From contig JAJQRF010000001.1 of the NCBI GenBank assembly GCA_021228405.1, forward strand, positions 372,001 to 436,000: DNA of 64,000 bases. Direction: 5' to 3'. Origin of the DNA: Pyrinomonadaceae bacterium. GTDB lineage: Bacteria > Acidobacteriota > Blastocatellia > Pyrinomonadales > Pyrinomonadaceae. The notes under the pieces are model-generated. The model worked only from the letters and a program-made list of their open reading frames with translations. It was not told the origin of the DNA and did not search any database. Shown in pieces: positions 40,501-49,883 of this stretch. Numbering within the stretch: the first letter of the stretch is position 1; each line of letters begins with the position of its first letter. Position numbers and translations under genes: made by a program.

Positions 40501-43203
40501 ATGAAAAATATTTCGGATCAGGACGAATCTGAATCAAAACCATTGAAGCCGCGCAATTTTTATCTATTTGAAAATTCGATCAACGGAATTCTGATCTTAA
40601 ACGCCAAAACTCAACGGATCATCGATGCCAACTCGTTCATCAAAAAGCTTTTGAATTACGCCGCCGAAGAAATCATCGGGAAGGAACTTTTTGAAATAGG
40701 TATTTTTCGGAATAAAAAACAGGTTTCGGCAATTCTCACCGAACTCAATGAAAACGGGTATTTTCATATCGGCGATTTAGCGGTCGCGACCAAAAACGGA
40801 ATGCAGGTATTTATCGAAATTACCGGAAACGTTTTTACCGAAGACGGGAACAAGTTAATAAAATTCAATATTCACGACATTACACAGAGAAAAAAAACCG
40901 AGCAGGAATTGCGGGAAACCGAAGAAAATTACCGCGCGCTGGTTCTGGCAACGACGCAAATCGTCTGGACGCGGAAGGAAGGCGAATCGAGTTACTCAAA
41001 TTCGCAGTGGTGGAACGAACTGACCGGACAACCGGCTGATTCGATGAACAATTTCGGCTGGCTCGAAATGGTGCATCCCGACGACCGCGACAATGCGAAA
41101 ACTGCGTGGCAATATGCGTATAAAAATCGTCGATTATTCGATATTACCTACCGTGTTTTGACGAAAACAAAGGAATATCGTTTTTTTGCCGTGCGCGGCG
41201 TTCCCATTTTTAACAGCGACGGGAGTTTTCGCCAATGGATCGGCACCTTTACGGATATAACCGAACAAAAACTGATCGAACGGCAAAATCAGCAATTGAT
41301 GCACGACCTCGCCGATTTCAAATCTGCCCTGGACGAATCGGCAATCGTCGCCATCACCGATCAACGCGGAAAAATCACTTATGTAAACGATAAATTTTGC
41401 GAAATTTCAAAATATCGCCGCGAAGAACTGATCGGGCAGGATCATCGAATCATCAATTCGGGCTATCACTCGAAAGCGTTTATCCGTAATTTGTGGACGA
41501 CCATCGCCAGCGGCAAAATCTGGCGCGGCGAAATTCGCAATTTAACCAAAACCGGAGAGATTTATTGGGTTGACACGACCATTGTCCCTTTTCTGGATAC
41601 CGATCAGAAACCTTTCCAATATATTGCGATTCGATACGATATTACCGGGCGCAAGATCACGGAAGAAAAACTCATCAAGGAAAAGGCTTTTAATGAAACG
41701 GCGATCAACACACTACCCGGTATTTTTTATCTTTTCGATCAGAACGGGAGATTTCTGCTCTGGAATGACAATTTTGAAAAAGTTTCCAAATATACAGGCA
41801 AGGAAATAAGGGGAATGCAGCCTTCCGACTTTTTTCTGGGCGCGGAAAAAGAACTCATCGCAGAAAAAATAAACGAAGTTTTTGAAATCGGCGAATCGGC
41901 GGTCGAAGCCGATTTTGTTTCAAAAGATCAAACTTGCACGCCGTATTTTTTTACGGGAAAACGAATTGCGTTTGAACAGATGGATTGCGTTATCGGGATG
42001 GGCATCGATATGACCGAACGCAAAAAAACCGAGGAAGCTCTTCGTCAGAGCGAAGAACAACTCAGACAGGCGCAAAAGCTCGAATCGGTCGGGCGGCTGG
42101 CGGGCGGCATCGCGCACGATTTCAATAATATGTTGACCGCCATCAACGGTTACAGCGATCTGACGCTTCGCCGTTTAAGTTCCGACGACCCTTTAAGACA
42201 CAATATCGAGGAAATTAAAAAAGCGGGAGAACGTTCTGCCGAACTCACGCAACAGCTTCTCGCTTTCAGCCGCCAGCAGATTATGCAGCCGAAGATTTTG
42301 AGCCTGAACGATGTCGTTTCGGATACGAGCCAGATGCTGAAACGGCTGATCGGCGAAGATATTCGTTTGACAATTTCATTAAATTCACAGGCAGGACAAG
42401 TCAAAGTCGATCCGGGTCAGCTTTCGCAGGTCATCATCAATTTAGCGGTCAACGCCCGCGATGCGATGCCGAAGGGCGGAATCTTGACCATCGAAACCGC
42501 GAATGTCGTTTTAGACGAAGATTACACGGTAAAATATCACGATCTAACGCCCGGAAAATACGTAATGCTCGCGGTCAGCGATAACGGACTCGGGATTGAC
42601 GAAGAAAGACAAAAGTATATTTTCGAGCCTTTTTTCACGACTAAAGAAATCGGCAAAGGAACCGGTTTAGGGCTGGCGACCGTTTACGGTGTCATCAAAC
42701 AATCCGGCGGTCATATCTGGCTTTACAGCGAAATCGGGCAAGGTTCGACCTTCAAAATATACTTGCCGAGAATAGATGAGGAAAATCTTGAAAAAGATAA
42801 CGATTCGCCCAAAAGCGGCATTTATCTGGGCAATGAAACGATTCTTCTTGTCGAAGACGAAAAAATGGTCAGAAATTTGAGCCGTCAGGTTCTTCAAGCC
42901 TGCGGTTATCGTGTGATCGAAGCGTCAAACGGCATAGAAGCATTAAAACTTTGTGAAAGAACGCTGATTCAGTTCGATCTCCTGCTTACCGATGTCGTGA
43001 TGCCTGAAATGGGCGGACGTGAGCTTTCGGAAAAATTGGCTAAACTTTATCCCAAAATAAAAGTTTTATTTACTTCCGGATACACGGACGATGCGATCGT
43101 GCGGCACGGGGTCATCAATGAAGGCGCAAATTTTCTGCAAAAGCCTTTCACCTTTGACGCGCTCGCCCGCAAAGTCCGCCAATTGCTCGATGAAAAGATT
43201 TGA
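40501..43203 (+). CDS. Hybrid histidine kinase with multiple PAS domains
   Basis: 900 residues, no transmembrane segment. Four PAS-type sensor domains (about 15-130, 145-260, 285-400, 410-510) are followed by HisKA with phosphorylated His539 ([22 protein letters not shown]). The HATPase_c domain follows ([47 protein letters not shown]). A C-terminal receiver has Asp831 ([13 protein letters not shown]) and Lys in LQKPF. It may signal to the nearby response regulators. The ribosome binding site is AAGGAG before ATG 40501. There is no adjacent separate Hpt gene. Confidence 0.95.
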   Translation: MKNISDQDESESKPLKPRNFYLFENSINGILILNAKTQRIIDANSFIKKLLNYAAEEIIGKELFEIGIFRNKKQVSAILTELNENGYFHIGDLAVATKNGMQVFIEITGNVFTEDGNKLIKFNIHDITQRKKTEQELRETEENYRALVLATTQIVWTRKEGESSYSNSQWWNELTGQPADSMNNFGWLEMVHPDDRDNAKTAWQYAYKNRRLFDITYRVLTKTKEYRFFAVRGVPIFNSDGSFRQWIGTFTDITEQKLIERQNQQLMHDLADFKSALDESAIVAITDQRGKITYVNDKFCEISKYRREELIGQDHRIINSGYHSKAFIRNLWTTIASGKIWRGEIRNLTKTGEIYWVDTTIVPFLDTDQKPFQYIAIRYDITGRKITEEKLIKEKAFNETAINTLPGIFYLFDQNGRFLLWNDNFEKVSKYTGKEIRGMQPSDFFLGAEKELIAEKINEVFEIGESAVEADFVSKDQTCTPYFFTGKRIAFEQMDCVIGMGIDMTERKKTEEALRQSEEQLRQAQKLESVGRLAGGIAHDFNNMLTAINGYSDLTLRRLSSDDPLRHNIEEIKKAGERSAELTQQLLAFSRQQIMQPKILSLNDVVSDTSQMLKRLIGEDIRLTISLNSQAGQVKVDPGQLSQVIINLAVNARDAMPKGGILTIETANVVLDEDYTVKYHDLTPGKYVMLAVSDNGLGIDEERQKYIFEPFFTTKEIGKGTGLGLATVYGVIKQSGGHIWLYSEIGQGSTFKIYLPRIDEENLEKDNDSPKSGIYLGNETILLVEDEKMVRNLSRQVLQACGYRVIEASNGIEALKLCERTLIQFDLLLTDVVMPEMGGRELSEKLAKLYPKIKVLFTSGYTDDAIVRHGVINEGANFLQKPFTFDALARKVRQLLDEKI

Positions 43204-43248
43204 TTTCATAACCATTCAGAAAAATTGTAAGATATTGTTAATTTTACA

Positions 43249-44730
43249 ATGCTGAAAATCGAAAACTACATCGGCGGAAATCTGGTCAAACCCGTTTCCG
43301 ACAACTATCTCGACAATTTCAATCCGGCGACAGGCGAAGTTTATTCGTTAATTCCCGATTCGGACGAACGCGACGTTCAAGCGGCGGTCGAAGCCGCGAA
43401 AAAAGCGTTTCCCGTTTGGTCGAAAATGCCTGCCGAAACGCGTCACGACATATTGATGCGCATTTCCGCTTTGATCGAACGCGATCTGGATTTTTTGGCG
43501 GAAGCTGAAAGCATCGACAACGGCAAGCCGAAAACTCTGGCGAAAACGGTCGACATTCCGCGTGCGGTATCAAATTTCAAATTTTACGCCACCGCCGCGA
43601 TACATTTTGCGTCCGAAGCGCACGAAACGACGGGACAGGCGATAAATTACACGCTTCGCCAACCGCTCGGCGTGGTCGGCTGTATCAGCCCGTGGAATCT
43701 TCCGCTTTATCTTTTCAGTTGGAAGATCGCACCCGCTCTCGCGGCGGGCTGTTGCGTCGTCGCTAAACCGTCGGAAATTACGCCGATGACGGCTTATCTG
43801 TTTTCCAAACTCTGCATCGAAGCGGGTTTACCCGGCGGCGTTTTGAATATCGTTCACGGTCTTGGCACCAGAGCGGGCGCGGCAATCGTGACAAACAAAG
43901 ATATTAAGGCAATTTCGTTTACCGGCGGAACGGCGACGGGCGAATGGATCGCACGTGAAGCCGCGCCGAAATTCAAAAAACTTTCGCTCGAACTCGGCGG
44001 AAAAAACCCGAATATTATTTTTGCCGACTGCAATTATGAAGAAATGCTCACGACGACCGTGCGTTCGTCGTTTTCCAATCAAGGGCAAATCTGCCTCTGC
44101 GGTTCGCGCATTTTCGTCGAACGACCAATCTACGAAAAATTCAAAACCGATTTCATCGAAAAAGTTTCCGCTCTTAAAATCGGTGATCCGTTAGACGATT
44201 CAACCAATATCGGCGCGGTCGTTTCACGTCAGCATCTCGAAAAAGTGCTTTCATATATTGAACTCGCAAAAGAAGAAGGCGGAAAAATTTTATTAGGCGG
44301 AAACCGAGTTGATCTATCAGACAATTCTTACAATAATCCAAAATCCAAAATCCAAAATCCAAAATTGTCAGGTTGGTTTATCGAACCGACAATCATCGAA
44401 AATCTGCCGTTCGACTGCCGCACCAATCAGGAGGAAATCTTCGGCGCGGTCGTCACGATTCAGCCTTTCGACACCGAGGAAGAAGTTCTAAGTTACGCAA
44501 ATTCGGTTCGTTACGGATTATCTTCGACCGTCTGGACGGAAAATCTTTCACGCGCACATCGAATGGCGGAACGAATCGAAAGCGGCATCGTCTGGATAAA
44601 CTGCTGGCTTTTGCGCGATCTGCGAACGCCTTTCGGCGGCATCAAGGATTCGGGAATGGGACGCGAAGGCGGTTTTGAAGCCTTGCGTTTTTTCACCGAA
44701 GAAAAGAATGTTTGCGTGAAATTCAGCTAA
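43249..44730 (+). CDS. nbaE: 2-Aminomuconate 6-semialdehyde dehydrogenase (ALDH8-like)
   Basis: 493 residues. An aldehyde dehydrogenase with catalytic Cys in SNQGQICLCGSRIFVE, Glu in LELGGKNP, and the NAD site FTGGTATGEWIA. CISPWNLPLYLFSWKIAPALAAGCCVVAKPSE resembles the ALDH8/2-hydroxymuconic semialdehyde dehydrogenase branch. With the RidA deaminase (48383), HAO (52210) and ACMSD (54222) nearby, a role in the 3-hydroxyanthranilate branch of tryptophan degradation is likely. Residues about 362-374 (NNPKSKIQNPKLS) are encoded by a CCAAAAT heptanucleotide repeat inserted in a loop. Confidence 0.88.
   Translation: MLKIENYIGGNLVKPVSDNYLDNFNPATGEVYSLIPDSDERDVQAAVEAAKKAFPVWSKMPAETRHDILMRISALIERDLDFLAEAESIDNGKPKTLAKTVDIPRAVSNFKFYATAAIHFASEAHETTGQAINYTLRQPLGVVGCISPWNLPLYLFSWKIAPALAAGCCVVAKPSEITPMTAYLFSKLCIEAGLPGGVLNIVHGLGTRAGAAIVTNKDIKAISFTGGTATGEWIAREAAPKFKKLSLELGGKNPNIIFADCNYEEMLTTTVRSSFSNQGQICLCGSRIFVERPIYEKFKTDFIEKVSALKIGDPLDDSTNIGAVVSRQHLEKVLSYIELAKEEGGKILLGGNRVDLSDNSYNNPKSKIQNPKLSGWFIEPTIIENLPFDCRTNQEEIFGAVVTIQPFDTEEEVLSYANSVRYGLSSTVWTENLSRAHRMAERIESGIVWINCWLLRDLRTPFGGIKDSGMGREGGFEALRFFTEEKNVCVKFS
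44334..44367. repeat. Heptanucleotide array inside nbaE (CCAAAAT)
   Basis: AATCCAA-AATCCAA-AATCCAA-AATCCAA units run in frame through the dehydrogenase gene and encode PKSKIQNPK. They lie in a loop before SGWFIEPTII and do not disturb catalytic residues. The unit is the reverse complement of the GATTTTG family found in intergenic arrays. Confidence 0.88.
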
Positions 44731-44772
44731 ACTTTAGTATTTCCAAAATTTGCCGATAAATATTTCGGCTGA

Positions 44773-45510
44773 ATGATGAGAAATATCGAAAAATCAACCA
44801 GATTTTATGAACGCACGAGATTGGAACTTCCGATCGCGGTTGATTACTTTGAAGACGGCGCAACCAGAACTGAAATTGCGCTGACCAATGAAGTTGCGGC
44901 TTGCGGCATTGGTTTCGTTCTTTCATACCCTGTCGAGCCGAAACGTCTGGTCAAACTCAAACTGGCGATGCCGAAAAACTTGCGTTTTTTCGATTACGGC
45001 GAAGCGTTTTATGAAGTTTGGGCAATCGTCAGTTCGGTTCAATTTATCGATACCAAGACTCCCGGTAAATTTCTGTTCAGAATCGGAACGGCTCTGATCG
45101 GGAAAAATCCGCCCGCGGGTTTTGAGCGCGATCCATTTACTTTGTATGATCTCAACCCGGTCTTGCCGAAACAGGGATTTTGGCATTTCCGGGAAATTCC
45201 CGCCAAGCGCGGACGCTATTCGAGGACGCTGGAAGAGCGTGAAAACTATAAATTAAATGTCGTCATTCAAACGCTCGGAAATGACGGAAAGATTATCGAA
45301 ACGTTGGAGGCAAAGACAAAAGACATCAGCGAAAGCGGCGCGGCGGTCATTGCAAAACCAGAATTTCCCTGCCCGAAATTTGTCATCGTCGCCAGTGAAG
45401 AAGGAGATATTTCCCTGCTTGCCGTCGTTCACCACGTAAAACCTTCGGAAGAATCCGGCGTTTTGGAAATAAATCTTGAATTTATCAGCGGAAAATGGCA
45501 TTTTCTATAA
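44773..45510 (+). CDS. Tandem PilZ-like domain protein, paralogue 1
   Basis: 245 residues with two halves that each look like a PilZ fold. The N-terminal half is ERTRLELPIAVDYFEDGATRTEIALTNE; the C-terminal half is YKLNVVIQTLGNDGKIIETLEAKTKDISESGAAVIAK, which keeps the DxSxxG c-di-GMP contact. The RxxxR motif is not clear. It shares the order RIGTALIG, LYDLNPVL and EFISGKW with the gene at 45816. A c-di-GMP effector role is plausible given the signalling genes upstream, but binding is unproven. Confidence 0.65.
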   Translation: MMRNIEKSTRFYERTRLELPIAVDYFEDGATRTEIALTNEVAACGIGFVLSYPVEPKRLVKLKLAMPKNLRFFDYGEAFYEVWAIVSSVQFIDTKTPGKFLFRIGTALIGKNPPAGFERDPFTLYDLNPVLPKQGFWHFREIPAKRGRYSRTLEERENYKLNVVIQTLGNDGKIIETLEAKTKDISESGAAVIAKPEFPCPKFVIVASEEGDISLLAVVHHVKPSEESGVLEINLEFISGKWHFL

Positions 45511-45545
45511 ATCCTGATTTAATTTTCCGAAAGAGGTTTTAAGTT

Positions 45546-45722
45546 ATGAGCGAAACACAGCCGGTCAGAATCGAAACGGGCAAAGAAGTGGCTTTTGAAT
45601 TGATGAAATTCATCGCCGAAAAGGAAAACAGACAACTGGCGCAGGAAGAAATACGCGATTATTATCTCGATCTTTTCGTCGGATGTGCCGCCGCTGTTTA
45701 CGAAGGCGAAAGACGAAATTGA
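45546..45722 (+). CDS. Small 58-residue protein between the PilZ-like paralogues
   Basis: An open frame from ATG 45546 to TGA 45722, with GAGG upstream. The protein (TGKEVAFELMKFIAEKENRQ.. ending VYEGERRN) is compact, acidic and helical. It sits in line between two paralogues on the same strand, so it may be part of their operon. I do not recognise a family. Confidence 0.5.
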   Translation: MSETQPVRIETGKEVAFELMKFIAEKENRQLAQEEIRDYYLDLFVGCAAAVYEGERRN

Positions 45723-45815
45723 TTTTTAACGGTCGAATCGCGTCCGTTTTTCGTTTATTTGCGTAAATGCTGAATTTACTGCATACTTAGGCAAATTTTT
45801 CGTATTTCAAAATCG

Positions 45816-46571
45816 ATGCGAAAAAGCTTTTCAGCAATGATCGTCGGCAGTAAATCAACGCGTTTTCACGAACGGGTAAAAATGAAAATCCCGCTTAAGG
45901 TTAGCTATAACGAAAATATCGGTAACGTTTGGGCGGAAAAGACCGAAACCGAAGAAATCACGATCTGCGGCGGCGGTTTTGTCATTTCGCGCCCGCTCGA
46001 ACCGAATCGCCTTATCAATCTGAAACTGCCGATGCCGCGACGCTTTCGGCTCTACGCGCTCGAAAACGAAGAATACGAAGTTTGGGGAATCGTCCGCTAT
46101 ATCAAACTCATCGAACCCGTTTCATACAGCCGGATTTTTGCCCGCGTCGGAACGGCATTGATCGGCGCGTATCCCCCGCGAAGTTATCTCCAAGACCCGA
46201 CCACGAAATACGATCTGAAACCGATCTTACAGCGCGAAAGCCTCTGGGAATATCGCGAGCTTCCGCGTTTCGGCGGTAAATATTACCGTTCGAGCGAAGA
46301 CCGCCAAAACGTCGAAATGGATGTGAGTCTTGAACTTCTGGACGAAAACGGAAAAATTGTCGAAACGATCGAAACCAGAACGCAAAATGTGAGCGAAAGT
46401 GGAATGGCGGTTTTGATACATAAAAATCTCGAAATTTCACGATATGTTTTGATTCGCTCGAAAAATAAAATGAACACGCTTCTCGCCGTCGTGCGCGGCT
46501 GGCGCAAGCTCGACGGGCTTGATGCGGTGCGCGTGCATCTCGAATTTATCAGCGGAAAATGGAATGTTTGA
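45816..46571 (+). CDS. Tandem PilZ-like domain protein, paralogue 2
   Basis: 251 residues, the counterpart of the 44773 gene. The N-terminal half is HERVKMKIPLKVSYNE..EEITICGGGFVISRPLEPNRLINLKLPMP. A middle segment RVGTALIGAYPP and a C-terminal half VEMDVSLELLDENGKIVETIETRTQNVSESGMAVLI follow, keeping an NxSxxG motif. It ends LEFISGKWNV, like its paralogue. Function is unknown; a c-di-GMP or other nucleotide-second-messenger role is inferred from fold only. Confidence 0.65.
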   Translation: MRKSFSAMIVGSKSTRFHERVKMKIPLKVSYNENIGNVWAEKTETEEITICGGGFVISRPLEPNRLINLKLPMPRRFRLYALENEEYEVWGIVRYIKLIEPVSYSRIFARVGTALIGAYPPRSYLQDPTTKYDLKPILQRESLWEYRELPRFGGKYYRSSEDRQNVEMDVSLELLDENGKIVETIETRTQNVSESGMAVLIHKNLEISRYVLIRSKNKMNTLLAVVRGWRKLDGLDAVRVHLEFISGKWNV

Positions 46572-46624
46572 TTTTTAGTTCAATAATTTACCGAAACTCT
46601 TTTTAATCGATTTTCAATAAAATT

Positions 46625-46972
46625 ATGATCCTGAAATTTGAAGCCGAAGCGGTCGAAATCGAAGAAAACGACTTGAATATTTTGTGCGTCGGGTTTTACG
46701 CCGAAGAAAATTATTTGATGATCCAGCAAAGTTTGGAGATTGAAAACGCGGCTTATCACATCGAGCGCGACGATCAGTCCTTCGGCACTTACGGCGGTGT
46801 CGAAAACATCGAACTTTCGCGCGATCAGGTCGATGTTCGACTGAACGAAGACGGCAAATCGGCTCTGGATTGCGACGGCGTGATAATTGATTTTGAAACC
46901 GACGACGAAACTTTCGGGCTTTTGACCGAAAAACTGAAATTCATTTTCGGCAGTTCGTTCACGGTAAAATAA
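46625..46972 (+). CDS. Small protein, possibly Imm10-like
   Basis: 115 residues, acidic, mostly beta-strand: LNILCVGFYAEENYLMIQQSLEIENAAYHIERDDQSFGTYGGVENIELSRDQVDVRL. The order of strands and the Y-I-E-R-D-DQ stretch recall the Imm10 family of immunity proteins, but no toxin gene is next to it. I treat the family as uncertain. It runs 15 nt before the dipeptide epimerase gene. Confidence 0.5.
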   Translation: MILKFEAEAVEIEENDLNILCVGFYAEENYLMIQQSLEIENAAYHIERDDQSFGTYGGVENIELSRDQVDVRLNEDGKSALDCDGVIIDFETDDETFGLLTEKLKFIFGSSFTVK

Positions 46973-46987
46973 GCAAATCTCAAACCG

Positions 46988-48004
46988 ATGAAACTTTCGT
47001 GGAAACGATACGATCTACAACTTAAACATACTTTCCGAATCGCCCGAAATGCCCGCGAAACCGTTCCCGTAATGATTCTTTCGCTCACGCACGACGGGAT
47101 TACTGCTTACGGCGAAGCCTCGCCGAACATTCGATACGGAGAGAACATCGCCACGCTGAACGCTTTTTTTGAAAAAGTCGATCTGACAAAATTCGATTCC
47201 CCTTTTGCGGTCGATGAGATTTTACGATACGTCGCTGAAATCGAGGTCGGCAACAATTCAGCGAAATGCGCGGTCGATCTTGCTCTGCACGACTGGATCG
47301 GCAAAAAACTGAACGTTCCGCTCTGGAAAATGTGGGGATTAAGTCCTGCGAATGCTCCGTTTTCTTCTTTTACGATCGCCATCGACACGAAAGAAATTGT
47401 TCGGCAAAAAGTGCTCGAAGCTGAAGATTTTCCAATTCTGAAAATAAAGGTCGGTTTGGAAAACGACCGCGAAATGATCGAAACGATTCGCGAAATTACC
47501 GGCAAACCGCTTTATGTCGATGCCAACGAAGGTTGGAAAACGCGCGAAAAAGCATTGGAATCGGTGCGTTGGCTGAAGGATAAAAACGTCGTGTTCATCG
47601 AACAACCGATGCCTGCCGCACAGTTTGAAGACACGAAATGGCTGCGCGACCGCTCGGAAATCCCTTTGATCGCGGATGAAAGCGTGCACTATTTAGCGGA
47701 CGTTCCGAAGCTTGCCGACGCTTTCGACGGAATCAATATCAAGCTGATGAAATCTGCCGGATTGCGCGAAGCAGTGCGAATGATTCACGCCGGACGCGCC
47801 AACAATCTGAAAATAATGCTGGGCTGTATGATCGAAACCGCCGTCGGAATTTCCGCCGCCGCACAACTTTCGCCGCTTCTCGATTATTGCGATCTGGACG
47901 GAAACGTGCTGATCTCCAACGACCCTTTCGACGGTTGCCGAAATATCAAGGGCAGATTGGAATTGACGAAAAAATCGGGTTTGGGAGCAGAGCCTTTTGA
48001 ATAA
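46988..48004 (+). CDS. Dipeptide epimerase (enolase superfamily)
   Basis: 338 residues of the muconate-lactonizing subgroup of the enolase superfamily. LKIKVGL carries the Lys-x-Lys base. Metal ligands are Asp in VDANEGW, Glu in FIEQPMP and Asp in IADESVH, and a second catalytic Lys is in NIKLMKSAG. Together with GCMIETAVGISAAAQLS these point to L-Ala-D/L-Glu-type dipeptide epimerase, used to recycle peptidoglycan peptides. Substrate range may differ. It has no signal peptide. Confidence 0.9.
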   Translation: MKLSWKRYDLQLKHTFRIARNARETVPVMILSLTHDGITAYGEASPNIRYGENIATLNAFFEKVDLTKFDSPFAVDEILRYVAEIEVGNNSAKCAVDLALHDWIGKKLNVPLWKMWGLSPANAPFSSFTIAIDTKEIVRQKVLEAEDFPILKIKVGLENDREMIETIREITGKPLYVDANEGWKTREKALESVRWLKDKNVVFIEQPMPAAQFEDTKWLRDRSEIPLIADESVHYLADVPKLADAFDGINIKLMKSAGLREAVRMIHAGRANNLKIMLGCMIETAVGISAAAQLSPLLDYCDLDGNVLISNDPFDGCRNIKGRLELTKKSGLGAEPFE

Positions 48005-48006
48005 AT

Positions 48007-48333
48007 TTACTTTTTAATGATTCCGCCTGTTAAGTGGTTGATTTTTCGCGCGAAACCTTCTTTTGTGCTCAAAGTATGGATAAATTTTCCGTCGTCTTTA
48101 ACATAAGAAATTAATCCGCCGCCGTCTTCAAATTCAATAGTTAAAACTTTGTCGGGAACGATCTCAGTTAAAATTTCAACGGCAGGATTTTTACTTTCCG
48201 AAAGTTTTTCAATCGGGATCACCGAACGTCCGCCGATCAATTGAAATCTGCCCGGACAATTGCGAATCGGTTTCCAATCACTCGTTTTCAGAGCCTTCTC
48301 AAATGTCGTCAGTTCTTCCTCTTTTTCGCTCAT
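48007..48333 (-). CDS. Small protein of unknown function
   Basis: 108 residues, soluble, no signal. It begins SEKEEELTTFEKALKTSDWKPIRNCPGRFQLIGG and is beta-rich afterwards (KVLTIEFEDGGGLISYVKDDGKFIHTLST). It lies convergent with the epimerase gene (2-nt gap) and divergent from RidA. I do not recognise it. Confidence 0.6.
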   Translation of the reverse strand: MSEKEEELTTFEKALKTSDWKPIRNCPGRFQLIGGRSVIPIEKLSESKNPAVEILTEIVPDKVLTIEFEDGGGLISYVKDDGKFIHTLSTKEGFARKINHLTGGIIKK

Positions 48334-48382
48334 TTACCATTTCATTCTAAAGCAAAAATCGGTTTACAATAAACCTTAAATT

Positions 48383-48802
48383 ATGAGCGAAAAAATCGTA
48401 AATTCATCGAAAGCACCCGAACCTGTCGGGCTTTATCCGCACGCCCGCAAAGTCGGCAATCTTTTATTTCTTTCGGGTGTCGGACCACGTAAACGCGGAA
48501 CGAAAAAGATTCCCGGCGTTGAACTCGACGAAAACGGAAACATCATTTCCTACGACATCGAAACGCAATGCCGTTCGGTCTTTCAGAATGTGCGTTATAT
48601 TCTGGAGGACGCGGGTTCGTCCTGGGAAAAGATCGTCGATGTGACCGTTTTCCTGACGAATATGAAGGACGATTTTCAAACTTATAACAAAATCTACGCC
48701 GAATATTTCAAGGAAAATCTGCCGTGCCGCACAACCATTGAAATAAACTGTCTGCCGACCCCGATCGCCATCGAATTAAAGGTGCTCGCGACGATCGATT
48801 AA
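48383..48802 (+). CDS. nbaF: RidA-family 2-aminomuconate deaminase
   Basis: 139 residues of the RidA/YjgF family (KVGNLLFLSGVGP, IETQCRSVFQNVRYILEDAGSSWEKIVDVTVFLTNMKDDFQTYNKIYAEYF, CRTTIEINCLPTPIAIELKVLATI). The active-site Arg is in PCRTTIEI. Among RidA branches, the 2-aminomuconate deaminases fit best, and the location near HAO, ACMSD and the semialdehyde dehydrogenase supports this. A general enamine/imine deaminase role remains possible. Its stop is followed at once by the next ATG. Confidence 0.8.
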   Translation: MSEKIVNSSKAPEPVGLYPHARKVGNLLFLSGVGPRKRGTKKIPGVELDENGNIISYDIETQCRSVFQNVRYILEDAGSSWEKIVDVTVFLTNMKDDFQTYNKIYAEYFKENLPCRTTIEINCLPTPIAIELKVLATID

Positions 48803-49345
48803 ATGTCTTTTACCATCAGAAAAGCCGTATTTGCCGACCAAACCGGGATCGAAAACCTGATCGCCGAATCGGTGCGCGGTTTGAGCCGTGAAGATTATGA
48901 CGCACGGCAGATCGAATTTTCGATAAAGACGGTTTTCGGTGTCGATACGGAATTGATCGCCGACGAAACTTATTTTGTCGCTGAAACGGAAGACGGGAAA
49001 ATCGCCGGTTGCGGCGGTTGGAGCAAACGCAAAACGCTTTACGGCGCAAGCGTTTATGCTCACAGCCGCAACTCCGAATTGTTAAATCCAGAAACGGATG
49101 CGGCGAAAATCCGTGCATTTTTTATTCATCCCGACTTTGCACGAAAAGGCATCGGCAAAGCAATTCTCGAAAAATGCGAAACCGAAGCAAAGGCGCACGG
49201 TTTTAAATCCGCCGAAATGATGGCGACGCTTCCGGGCGTGAAACTTTACGCAGTTTGCGGTTATGCGGGCGATGAAGAAGTGAACGTTCCGGTCGGTGAA
49301 AATGTCGATATTATCTGCATCAAAATGAGGAAAAATCTCTTATGA
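48803..49345 (+). CDS. GNAT family acetyltransferase
   Basis: 180 residues. The GNAT core has an acetyl-CoA loop ARKGIGKAILEKCE and flanking strands KIRAFFIHPDF and ELIADETYFVAETEDGKIAGCGGWS. No substrate can be assigned. The ATG follows directly on the RidA TAA (48800-48802), and the last codons overlap the DUF1697 ATG (ATGA), so the three genes form a tight run. Confidence 0.88.
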   Translation: MSFTIRKAVFADQTGIENLIAESVRGLSREDYDARQIEFSIKTVFGVDTELIADETYFVAETEDGKIAGCGGWSKRKTLYGASVYAHSRNSELLNPETDAAKIRAFFIHPDFARKGIGKAILEKCETEAKAHGFKSAEMMATLPGVKLYAVCGYAGDEEVNVPVGENVDIICIKMRKNLL

Positions 49346-49869
49346 AATACGTTGCTTTTCTGCGCGGGATCAATGTCGGCGGAAGAAATAAGGTCAAAAT
49401 GGAAACTCTGCGCAAAGCGTGCACGGCAATCGGGTTTGAAAGTGTCAAAACCTACATTAACAGCGGAAACATTATTTTTGAAACGAAGAAAACCGCCGAC
49501 AGAAAACTTGCCGAAAAGATTTCCGAAGCTATCGAAAAAGAGTTCGGTTTGCAGATAAAAACGATTGTCCGAGCAGTATCAGAGATCGAAGAGATCATTG
49601 AAAACAATCCGTTTGCAGGTCAATTCGAGAACGATAAAGACTTGCACGTTTTCTTTTTGGACGAAGAAATGACGAATGAAAAAACCGAATTACTGCTTTC
49701 AAAAAATAATGAAAACGAACGATATTTCGTGCGCGGACGGGAGATTTTTTGTCTTTTGAAGATCGGCGTTTCGGATAGTTTGATGGGCAAAGATTACATT
49801 GCCAAGAAACTGAGAGTTTCATCGACGGCGCGTAATTGGCGGACGGTCAATAAAGTCCTAGAATTTTAA
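49342..49869 (+). CDS. DUF1697 family protein
   Basis: 175 residues of DUF1697: KYVAFLRGINVGGRNKVKMETLRKACTAIGFESVKTYINSGNIIF at the N-terminus and DSLMGKDYIAKKLRVSSTARNWRTVNKVLEF at the C-terminus are diagnostic. Function is unknown. It is translationally coupled to the acetyltransferase by a 4-nt overlap and ends just before a secreted protease gene. Confidence 0.92.
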   Translation: MKYVAFLRGINVGGRNKVKMETLRKACTAIGFESVKTYINSGNIIFETKKTADRKLAEKISEAIEKEFGLQIKTIVRAVSEIEEIIENNPFAGQFENDKDLHVFFLDEEMTNEKTELLLSKNNENERYFVRGREIFCLLKIGVSDSLMGKDYIAKKLRVSSTARNWRTVNKVLEF

Positions 49870-49883
49870 ATTCGATAAAATAT

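Noticed and set aside
48007-48333. A toxin or anti-toxin role for the 108-residue minus-strand protein
   Set aside because: No motif or partner supports it; it is only a small soluble protein of unknown family.
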